NCBI GenBank assembly: GCA_028873845.1
Contig: JAPPNO010000123.1
Location: 42,206 to 106,205, forward strand
Direction of reading: 5' to 3'
Length of the DNA: 64,000 nucleotides
Source: Gemmatimonadota bacterium
GTDB lineage: Bacteria > Gemmatimonadota > Gemmatimonadetes > Longimicrobiales > Gaopeijiaceae
Part shown: in pieces, positions 1 through 7,108 of the stretch
Position numbering within the stretch: position 1 is the stretch's first letter
Layout of the letters: every line of letters begins with the position of its first letter
Program-made: the position numbers and the translations under genes
The notes under the pieces: model-generated
Told to the model about the DNA's origin: nothing
The model's input: only the letters and a program-made list of their open reading frames with translations
Database searches by the model: none

Positions 1-68
1 AAGCCGGAGCCCCGGCTCCGGAAAGGGCTCCCGGCACAAGCGCACCTCCAACCGAAGGGGGAGTTGAC

Positions 69-713
69 ATGACCCATGCGACGCTGGAAGTCGTCCGCCA
101 TCCGCTGATCGAGCACAAGCTCTCGTTCCTCAGGGACAAGCGCACCGGCAGCCGGCAGTTCAGGGCGCTGCTGGAAGAGATCACCCTGCTCCTGACCTTC
201 CACGCCGCCAGGCACCTGAAGGGCAAGGAGGTCACCTTCGACACGCCTCTCGAGACCATGCGGGCACGGCGCATCCGGGAGGACCGGCTGGTCGTGGTCC
301 CGATCCTGCGGGCGGGACTGGGCATGGTGGAGGGCGTGCTCCGGCTGGTCCCGGGCGCCCGCGTCGGCCACCTCGGGTTCTTTCGCAACGAGGAAACCCT
401 CCAGCCGGTGCGCTACTACGGCAAGCTGCCCCCGGAGCCGGCGGGTTGCAGCTTCCTGCTGGTCGACCCGATGCTGGGCACGGGCGGCACCGCAGCCGCC
501 GCCACGAGTGAATTGAAGCAGCATGGCGCGCGGGAAATCCGGCTCATGTGTCTGGTCGCGGCGCCGGAAGGCGCGGCCCGCATGGCCGAGACGCATCCGG
601 ATGTCCCCGTCTACACGGCAGCCCTCGATCGCCGGCTCAGTGACGTCGGGTACATCCTCCCGGGGTTGGGGGACGCGGGAGACCGGATCTTCGGAACGCT
701 CCCGGGCGCATGA
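69..713 (+). CDS. upp: Uracil phosphoribosyltransferase
   Basis: This 214-aa enzyme converts uracil and PRPP to UMP in the cytoplasmic pyrimidine salvage pathway. The length is normal for Upp. The type I phosphoribosyltransferase PRPP loop DPMLGTGGT lies at residues 133-141, and the uracil-binding C-terminal signature GYILPGLGDAGDR is present near residue 192. An earlier PILRAGLGM segment at about 78-86 is also typical. The ATG has a purine-rich site (AAGGGGGAG) about 6 nt upstream. It appears to be monocistronic: a CAT-anticodon tRNA follows about 170 nt downstream on the same strand, with nothing recognisable between them. Confidence 0.96.
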   Translation: MTHATLEVVRHPLIEHKLSFLRDKRTGSRQFRALLEEITLLLTFHAARHLKGKEVTFDTPLETMRARRIREDRLVVVPILRAGLGMVEGVLRLVPGARVGHLGFFRNEETLQPVRYYGKLPPEPAGCSFLLVDPMLGTGGTAAAATSELKQHGAREIRLMCLVAAPEGAARMAETHPDVPVYTAALDRRLSDVGYILPGLGDAGDRIFGTLPGA

Positions 714-882
714 AGCACGCCCGGGACACGGATTTCAACCGAACGCGGGCGGTCCGGACTTGGAGGTGCATGCCCCGCGGGACGCGCGCGCGGCCCCGGA
801 TCCGCGAACCGTCCGGAGCCGGGCCGGACTCGACTTTCTCCGCGCCGTTCCCCCGGGCGTCTCTCAAGCGTTATTCTTACCC

Positions 883-956
883 GGGCCCATAGCTCAGGCG
901 GTTAGAGCAGCGGACTCATAATCCGACGGTCGGGGGTTCAAGTCCCTCTGGGCCCA
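883..956 (+). tRNA. tRNA with CAT anticodon, probably tRNA-Ile2 (lysidine type)
   Basis: A 74-nt cloverleaf. The acceptor arms GGGCCCA/TGGGCCC pair perfectly and the discriminator is A. The D arm is AGCTCAGGCGGTTAGAGC, the anticodon loop CTCATAA, and the T arm GGGGGTTCAAGTCCCTC. CCA is not encoded. A CAT anticodon can mean elongator Met or the Ile2 species read after TilS modification. The GGACTCATAATCC anticodon arm and the C-rich acceptor resemble E. coli ileX, so Ile2 is favoured, but elongator Met cannot be excluded by eye. Confidence 0.9.
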
Positions 957-1057
957 TGCGATTCGGAGGTGCGCTTCCAACTTGACGATACGGGCTCGCC
1001 AGCATTCTCTTTACGACGAATCCGGCGCTCTCGCTATTGGACCAAGGCGGCTGATCC

Positions 1058-1420
1058 TTGTTCGTTCGCCATACGGGCACAACGGAGTTGCGGCGTACTG
1101 CCGCTGCATGTCTGGCCCTGTTTCAGGTCGGGTCGACGAGTGCACTCACGCACGCGGACGCGCTTCTGGATGCCCGGAGCATGGGATCGCCGGTGCACGT
1201 CGAGTCACCCGACGCCAGCGACTGCGCCATCCACCACGACCACCTGTTCTGCCAGGTGGTGCGATCGCTCTCCCAGGCGACCTTTTCGTGCCAGGCCACG
1301 ACGGCGGCGGCTCCGACCCCGCCCATCCTGATCGTGGAAGCGGGTCCTGAAGCACACGAAGCGAAGTGTGCCCCGATCCTGCGCGGCCCGGTCGTCCCCC
1401 GGGGTCCACCGGTCTCATGA
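1058..1420 (+). CDS. Small exported His/Cys-containing protein, DUF2946-like
   Basis: A 120-aa frame with a TTG start; a second TTG at 1088 is equally possible. After a short basic segment it has a signal-like stretch (TAAACLALFQVGSTSA). A mature part follows with clustered His and Cys (CAIHHDHLFCQ) and a proline-rich end, RGPVVPRGPPVS. Small periplasmic proteins of the DUF2946 type have similar His/Cys content and an RGPP-like tail; this resemblance is by eye only. It ends about 100 nt before a ZnuD-like TonB receptor, which favours a metal-related role. No strong ribosome-binding site was seen, so coding status is tentative. Confidence 0.45.
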   Translation: MFVRHTGTTELRRTAAACLALFQVGSTSALTHADALLDARSMGSPVHVESPDASDCAIHHDHLFCQVVRSLSQATFSCQATTAAAPTPPILIVEAGPEAHEAKCAPILRGPVVPRGPPVS

Positions 1421-1516
1421 CGCATTCCGGGGTGCCGCCCCGGACCTCTGTCGCGCCATCCGATGACCACCTTCACCGGGAGGATCCTGCTTCCGGTGAC
1501 CCGAAACCGTTCCACC

Positions 1517-3766
1517 ATGCTGCCAACGCCAGTCCGTTCCTTGCCAACGGCCGGCCGGGCGACCGCGCTCGCCGTGACCGTGGCGATCGCCGTGCTTTCC
1601 GGGACCGCCCATGCGCAGGTTCCGGAGCACGACGGCGAGATCGAGGGCGTGGTGCGCGACTCCACGACGGGAGAACCACTTGCGGGATCGCTCGTGTCGA
1701 TCGTGGGGTCGGGGGTGCGTGCGGTGACCCACGGTGACGGGACCTTTCATCTGACGGGGATAGAGGAAGGCGAGTACACTCTGCGGGTCGACCGGCTGGG
1801 TTACCGCGGCACCACCAGGGAAGTGACGGTGGGAGACAGGTCGGCCTTCGTCGTGATCGAGCTTGAGTCCTCTCCGATCGCCATCCGGAACATGGTGATC
1901 ACCGCCACCCTCAGCGAGCGCGGAGCCACCGAGGCTCTGCGCCCCGTTGGCGTCATGGCCGGCGACGAACTGCAGCGCCGGATGGCGGGTACCGTGGCTG
2001 AGACTCTTGCCTCGATGCCGGGATTGGCTCTGACGGGCATGGGACCGACCGTTGCGCAGCCGGTGATCCGGGGGCTGAGCGGTGACCGGGTGCTGATGCT
2101 CGAGGACGGAACCCGGGTAGGCGACGTGTCCAACAGCGGGTCCGACCATGCCACCGCGATCGATCCGGGGTCGGCACGCCGAATCGAGGTCGTTCGCGGT
2201 CCCGGAGCGCTGCTGTATGGAGGCAACGCATTGGGAGGGGTCATCAACGTCATCCGCGACGAGATTCCTTCCGGAGTTCCCCACCACATGACCGGGTCGG
2301 CAATGCTGCAGGGCCAGACGGTCACCGGTTCACTGGCCGGCACGGTGTCCACCGTTTTCCCGGTGAGCGAACATGTGCCGTTGCGCTTCGAGGCGGCGGT
2401 GCGAAGGTCGGGAGACCTGGGTACGCCCGCGGGCACGTTGCCGGGCACCGATGGCGAAATGTGGAGTGGGGGCGCGGGTGCGGCGTATGTCGCCGGATGG
2501 GGCCACCTCGGAGCTTCCGTTCGCGGCTACAGAAACCACCACGGCATCCCGGGCGGCTTCGTCGGGGGGCACGAGGCGGGCGTGCGGGTCGAGGCGGAGC
2601 GTGCCGCCACCAAGTTCAGAGCCGTCATCGAGGCGCCGAGCGGGTTCTTCCGGGATATCCGTTTCGACGCGACCTACACCTGGTACGAACACCGGGAAAT
2701 CGAGCCGCCCGACATCCTCGGCACCCTGTTCGAGCGGCAGAACCTGAGTGGCGACTTCCTTGCGAAGCACGGGGAGTGGGGTCCGTTCACCGCCGGAGCC
2801 GTGGGCGCCCGCGCGTCCTGGGAGGATTTCGCCTATGGTGGCGGCATCTACACGCCTGACGCGCGGCGCAGCCAGTTGGCCACGTACTTCATGCAGGAGA
2901 TGGACCTGGGCGCGGGTCTCGTCGAAGTGGGACTCCGGTACGACTGGACCCTGGCGAACCCGCTCCGGGAGGACCCCGATTCGAACATCGGGAATATCCG
3001 CGACCGCCGATTCCACGCACTGTCGGGGTCGCTGGGGGTCCTGTACGAGGTTGTTCCGGGATTGTCGCTGGGAGTGAGTCTGGCCCGGGCGCTGCGAACC
3101 CCCGACATCAACGAACTCTACACGGAGGGGCCGCACCTGGCGGCGTACTCCTTCGAGGTGGGAAACCCGTCACTGGACGGCGAAGTCGGCAGAGGGTTCG
3201 ACCTCTTCCTTCGCTACGACTCCGAACGCGTTCGAGGCGAGGTGACGGGGTTCTACAACGATATCAAGGGATACATCTACGGGGAGGACACAGGCAAACT
3301 GAGCCGCGTGCTGCTTCCCATCTACCAGTACCGAAGCAACCATGCCGTGTTCAAGGGCCTCGAGGCGACCCTCGATGTGGACGCCGGGAGCGGATTGGCA
3401 CTCGAGGGAGTCGTATCGTCGGTGAGGGGAAGCCTGAAGGACTCGGGTGATCCCCTCCCGCTCGTTCCCCCGCTCAAGGGGCACTTGGCCATCAAGTACG
3501 AGCGGCCAACGTGGTGGATCCGCTGGGAGGGCGAAATGTCGGCCCGGCAGGAGCGGATCGGCGAGTTTGAAACGGCGACCGACGGGTATGGCGTCGTCAA
3601 CGCCGCGGCCGGTGTTCGGCTGACCCTGGGCGGGCGTCTGACCGTCCTCACGGTGGGCTTGGCCAACGCCACGAACACGGAATACCGAAACCACCTTTCC
3701 CGGGTCAAGGAGATCATGCCCGAGGCCGGGAGGGGTCTGAGTGTGAGCTATCGAGTCGTGTTCTGA
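1517..3766 (+). CDS. TonB-dependent outer-membrane receptor, ZnuD-like
   Basis: About 749 aa. The start at 1517 is preferred over an in-frame ATG at 1463 because it directly begins a good signal peptide ending ...SGTAHA. A carboxypeptidase-regulatory-like domain (about residues 38-115) comes first, then a plug domain containing VIRGLSGDRVLMLEDG and RRIEVVRGPGALLYGGNALGG, then a beta-barrel ending in the C-terminal Phe of outer-membrane proteins (SVSYRVVF). Predicted barrel and loop segments carry histidines (RNHHGIPGGFVGGHEAG, YEHREIE), and the YxHxEIE...GTLF pattern is typical of zinc/metal receptors of the ZnuD group. It is followed closely by an acidic/His lipoprotein, which supports metal uptake. 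The substrate is inferred, not shown. Confidence 0.88.
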   Translation: MLPTPVRSLPTAGRATALAVTVAIAVLSGTAHAQVPEHDGEIEGVVRDSTTGEPLAGSLVSIVGSGVRAVTHGDGTFHLTGIEEGEYTLRVDRLGYRGTTREVTVGDRSAFVVIELESSPIAIRNMVITATLSERGATEALRPVGVMAGDELQRRMAGTVAETLASMPGLALTGMGPTVAQPVIRGLSGDRVLMLEDGTRVGDVSNSGSDHATAIDPGSARRIEVVRGPGALLYGGNALGGVINVIRDEIPSGVPHHMTGSAMLQGQTVTGSLAGTVSTVFPVSEHVPLRFEAAVRRSGDLGTPAGTLPGTDGEMWSGGAGAAYVAGWGHLGASVRGYRNHHGIPGGFVGGHEAGVRVEAERAATKFRAVIEAPSGFFRDIRFDATYTWYEHREIEPPDILGTLFERQNLSGDFLAKHGEWGPFTAGAVGARASWEDFAYGGGIYTPDARRSQLATYFMQEMDLGAGLVEVGLRYDWTLANPLREDPDSNIGNIRDRRFHALSGSLGVLYEVVPGLSLGVSLARALRTPDINELYTEGPHLAAYSFEVGNPSLDGEVGRGFDLFLRYDSERVRGEVTGFYNDIKGYIYGEDTGKLSRVLLPIYQYRSNHAVFKGLEATLDVDAGSGLALEGVVSSVRGSLKDSGDPLPLVPPLKGHLAIKYERPTWWIRWEGEMSARQERIGEFETATDGYGVVNAAAGVRLTLGGRLTVLTVGLANATNTEYRNHLSRVKEIMPEAGRGLSVSYRVVF

Positions 3767-3838
3767 GGTGATTTGTGTGACCTCATGCACGGATTCGGCA
3801 AACGAGTTATCGAAATCAACAGGATTGGAGAACCAACG

Positions 3839-4321
3839 ATGAAGAAGTTGATCGGCAGTGAACTGGCGGCAGTGGCCGCGATGGTGTTGGCACTGGGGCT
3901 GGCGGCGTGCGGCACCGAGCCGGAAGAGGAAGAAGAACACCACGAACCCCATGAGGTCGAACTCGTCATGGGAAGTACCGTCCTCGCTTCCTACGAGGTG
4001 GACGAGACTACCTGGGAGGGTTCGCTGGAGGTCGACGCCGGCGCGGAGACCGGCCAGATCGAGGTGCGCTTCCTGGACGACGAGGGCGATGAGCTCCACT
4101 TCGAGGACGAGGACGAACCGGTCTACCTCGAGGTCGATGTCGCCGACGCAGCGATCGCCGAGTTCGTGCTGAGCGCGCCGGGCGCATTCACGGGCACGTT
4201 CCGCGGCAAGACGGCGGGCCAGACAGGGGTGACCATCAAGCTCATGCATGGCGAGTTGGGACAAGGGCACCCCGACCTGCAGACGACACCCCTACAGGCG
4301 ACGGTGAACGCCGGCGGGTAG
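3839..4321 (+). CDS. Acidic/His-rich lipoprotein paired with TonB receptor
   Basis: About 160 aa from the ATG at 3839, which has a GGAG site about 8 nt upstream; an in-frame upstream ATG at 3773 would bury the signal. The lipobox is LAAC. The mature N-terminus is very acidic and His-containing (EPEEEEEHHEPHEVE), which looks like a metal-binding tether. It is followed by a beta-rich domain with repeated acidic stretches (LDDEGDELHFEDEDEP). The gene begins about 70 nt after the receptor stop, on the same strand, and ends before a hairpin shared with the convergent gene. I infer a periplasm- or membrane-anchored metal chaperone for the upstream receptor. No family name is certain. Confidence 0.8.
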   Translation: MKKLIGSELAAVAAMVLALGLAACGTEPEEEEEHHEPHEVELVMGSTVLASYEVDETTWEGSLEVDAGAETGQIEVRFLDDEGDELHFEDEDEPVYLEVDVADAAIAEFVLSAPGAFTGTFRGKTAGQTGVTIKLMHGELGQGHPDLQTTPLQATVNAGG

Positions 4322-4383
4322 GGGGAGCGGCAGTGCCGGGGCTGGGCGACACGCTGCCGGGGAGGCAGCTCCGCCGCCGGGTG

Positions 4384-4428
4384 CCGGGAGTCCGTGGATC
4401 AAGGCGGGGATTGTCCACGGGCTCCCGG
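4384..4428. terminator. Hairpin between convergent genes
   Basis: A 15-bp stem (CCGGGAGTCCGTGGA paired with TCCACGGGCTCCCGG, one G-T pair) with a 15-nt loop. It sits in the 124-nt gap between the lipoprotein gene and the convergent TonB receptor gene. There is no long T tract, so it is either a weak bidirectional terminator or an mRNA-stabilising hairpin. Confidence 0.55.
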
Positions 4429-4445
4429 GGTGCCCGGTCCCGCGC

Positions 4446-6956
4446 TCAGTTCCCGACCACGTCCATCCGAACGTACCAGACGCGCCCCGCGATCCCGTAG
4501 GGCGACTCGGACGGATGGTCCATCGACCAGAGTTGCGCCACATGGTCGTCCGGGAGACGGCTCGGGAGCCTGTCCAGGAAGTTGTTGGCGCCGAGGCTGA
4601 ACCGGATGTGGTCCGCAATGCGGAAGTTCACCTCGGCGTCGGCGATGGTCGCACCCTCGATCATGGTGGGCTGTTCGAAGATGAAGGGGGTCTCGACTTC
4701 TCCGATGCTCCTCACGCCCAGCCTCAGCCCCACCCCGGCCGCGAACCGCAGGTCGGCACCGGCTCCCAGCCGCCTGTTCGGCTGGGCCGACTCGACCAGC
4801 ATGGTCTGCGTTGTCCCCATGAAGTCGGGATTGCGGTTGTCGGTGATCTCCGTCTCGTTCCAGTGGTAGCTGGTCCACAGCTCCGCCGCGCCCCAGCCGC
4901 CTCCGCGAAGGCGCCAGCCGGCGACGATGTCCAACCCCATCGTTCGGGTGTCGATGGCGTTGGTCCAGAAGGCCACGGCGTCCACCGGGCGCCCCTGGAA
5001 CTGCGCGTTGGCCCTCAGGCCATGGTCCTGGGAGAGCGACTGGGTAAGGGCGATGGCGTTGGAGACCGAGACCATGTAGGCGTCGGCCGTCAGGTCCAGC
5101 CCGGCGTCGCTCGAATAGACGAGCCCGCCGGTCAGGCTCCGCGAGGTCTCGTGGCCGAGTGAGCATGCGTCGAAATCCTCGCAGGCGATCGGGTCGCCTT
5201 CGGGAAGGAACCCGGCGGTCACCAGGCCGTCGCTGCCGCCTACGAAGCCCAGGGTGTTGAAACCTCGCTGGGCCAGGCGGGGGGCGCGGAAACCCGTCGA
5301 AACGGCTGCCCGGATCGCGGCGTCCGGTCCTCCGAGTCCGATCCGGGTGGCCACTTTGCCGGTCAGCGAGGCGCCCGCGTCGCTGTAGTGCTCGAAGCGG
5401 AGGGCTCCGCTCACCATCGCCGACCCGGAAGGGCGCAACTCCATGTCCCCGTATGCGCCGAAGCTGTTTCGCCGCCGCTCGCTGCCCGCCGCGGAAGTGG
5501 GGCTGTAACCGGGATAGCCCTGCATTCCGCAACTCGCAAAGGTGCTGCCGTCCGTATTGAGGTGATGCGCGGCGGGGAAGCTGCCGGCGTGGTTGCTCGG
5601 ACCGCAGGCGTATGAAGCCGCGTCGCCGGCCTCCATCCAGTACGAGTCGCGCCTGAATGCGCCGCCGACGGCCAGGAACGCCGGCGCGGATCCGAAGTCG
5701 AGGTCGCGCGAGGCGTCGGCGTTCAGGGTCCACTGGCGAACGTTGAGCGATCCGCTGTAGGCACCCCGCGGCCCCGCGTTGGCCGAGATCGCCGCCCCGT
5801 CCGCCCCCGGATGGTTGGCCAGGTACTCGGCCGCGTACGCCGGGTTGATCGAGTTCGCCGCACTGAATGCGAACCGCCCCTGCCCGTAGCCGAGGCTCAG
5901 GTCGGCCGACCAGTCGCCCAGGCCGCCCCGCAACCCCGCAACCGCCGAGCCGTCATCCATCTCGGACTCCTCGTACGGGAAGAAGCCGTCCGGGTACACG
6001 TACGACACGGTGCGCGGCACCCAGTCGGCCTTGCGGTACAGGCCGTCGGAGACCGCCTCGCGCTCGGAGTACCCCCCGAAGGCGTACACTTCGCCCGATT
6101 CCCCGACGGGGACCGACGCGTTGCCGAAGAACGCCGCCGACTCGTAATCGGGTTCGCCGTTGCGCTGCAGCAGGATTCGCTTGCCGCCGTCGGCGCAGGG
6201 GGCGTAGTCCGGATTCGGGCCGAAGCAGGTGGGCGCCTCGCTGGCGCGGTTGGCGGCTCCCTGGCGGGCGACCTCGACGGTCAGGTTCAGGAAGCCCGCG
6301 GCGAAGGGGACGCCCGCATTCGCGGAGGTGAGCAAACGCGCACCGTCACCCCGGGAGGTGCGGCCGAGGTAGGACGAAGCTCGTACCCCGTTGGCGTGAT
6401 CCTTGAGCACGATGTTGATCACGCCGGCGATCGCATCGGAGCCGTACTGGGAGGCGGCCCCCTCGCGCAGTACCTCGATCCGCTTGATCGCGTGCACCGG
6501 GATGGCGCGCAGATCCGTGCCCGTCGTGCCCTGGCCCACCGCTGCGAGCACCTTGGCGAAGGCGGCGGGGTGCCGGCGCCTGCCGTTGATCAGCACCAGC
6601 ACCTGGTCGCCGTTCATGCCCCTCAGCGTCGCCACATGCAGCGCCGCCCCGTCTCCGGCCGACAGGCGGGCCGAGTTGAACGACGGCGCGATCCGCCCCA
6701 GCACCTCGCCCAGATCCACCTCGCCCAGCCGCGCGATCTCTTCGGCGCCGTAGATGTCCACCGGGACCGGGAGGGTGAGCGGATCGGTGATTCCGGCGCG
6801 GGATCCGACCACGACCTCGACCTCTCCCAGGTCGACGGTGTCGGGGGGGTCCTGGGCCATGGCGGGAACCGCTGCGGCGACAACGAGCAGGAAAATCGGC
6901 AGGATCGACCTGGTGGGGTGAGGGGGGGCTGGGAATTGCGCGACGTTCCGGACCAT
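4446..6956 (-). CDS. TonB-dependent outer-membrane receptor
   Basis: 836 aa. The ATG at 6956 follows an AAGGAGATAACC ribosome-binding site on the minus strand. The signal peptide ends near AVPAMAQ. It has no carboxypeptidase-like N-domain; a TonB-box-like stretch (VDLGEVEVVVGSRAG) leads straight into the plug. The plug includes LRGMNGDQVLVLINGRRRH and IKRIEVLREGAASQYGSDA, with IAGVINIVLKD, and a long barrel follows. This RGMNGDQ/NGRRRH style is common in receptors of the iron-complex or vitamin class, but the ligand cannot be read from sequence. The protein does not end in a classical C-terminal Phe. The gene is divergent from the M16 peptidase gene and convergent with the lipoprotein gene. 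Confidence 0.9.
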   Translation of the reverse strand: MVRNVAQFPAPPHPTRSILPIFLLVVAAAVPAMAQDPPDTVDLGEVEVVVGSRAGITDPLTLPVPVDIYGAEEIARLGEVDLGEVLGRIAPSFNSARLSAGDGAALHVATLRGMNGDQVLVLINGRRRHPAAFAKVLAAVGQGTTGTDLRAIPVHAIKRIEVLREGAASQYGSDAIAGVINIVLKDHANGVRASSYLGRTSRGDGARLLTSANAGVPFAAGFLNLTVEVARQGAANRASEAPTCFGPNPDYAPCADGGKRILLQRNGEPDYESAAFFGNASVPVGESGEVYAFGGYSEREAVSDGLYRKADWVPRTVSYVYPDGFFPYEESEMDDGSAVAGLRGGLGDWSADLSLGYGQGRFAFSAANSINPAYAAEYLANHPGADGAAISANAGPRGAYSGSLNVRQWTLNADASRDLDFGSAPAFLAVGGAFRRDSYWMEAGDAASYACGPSNHAGSFPAAHHLNTDGSTFASCGMQGYPGYSPTSAAGSERRRNSFGAYGDMELRPSGSAMVSGALRFEHYSDAGASLTGKVATRIGLGGPDAAIRAAVSTGFRAPRLAQRGFNTLGFVGGSDGLVTAGFLPEGDPIACEDFDACSLGHETSRSLTGGLVYSSDAGLDLTADAYMVSVSNAIALTQSLSQDHGLRANAQFQGRPVDAVAFWTNAIDTRTMGLDIVAGWRLRGGGWGAAELWTSYHWNETEITDNRNPDFMGTTQTMLVESAQPNRRLGAGADLRFAAGVGLRLGVRSIGEVETPFIFEQPTMIEGATIADAEVNFRIADHIRFSLGANNFLDRLPSRLPDDHVAQLWSMDHPSESPYGIAGRVWYVRMDVVGN

Positions 6957-7108
6957 GGTTATCTCCTTGTCCGATGTGGATCCTCACATCTTCAATACAT
7001 GCGCGGCGGGATGGGGCGCCGCAACCGGAAAATCCCTGTGGCGCCACGACTTGTGCCTCAACGAAGGCAGCACGGCGACGGCACGCGAAAAACAACGGAG
7101 CGAAATCG

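Noticed and set aside
1..27. Promoter or riboswitch before upp
   Set aside because: Only a short GC hairpin (CCGGAGCC/GGCTCCGG) is seen, more like the end of an upstream transcript; there is not enough sequence to judge.
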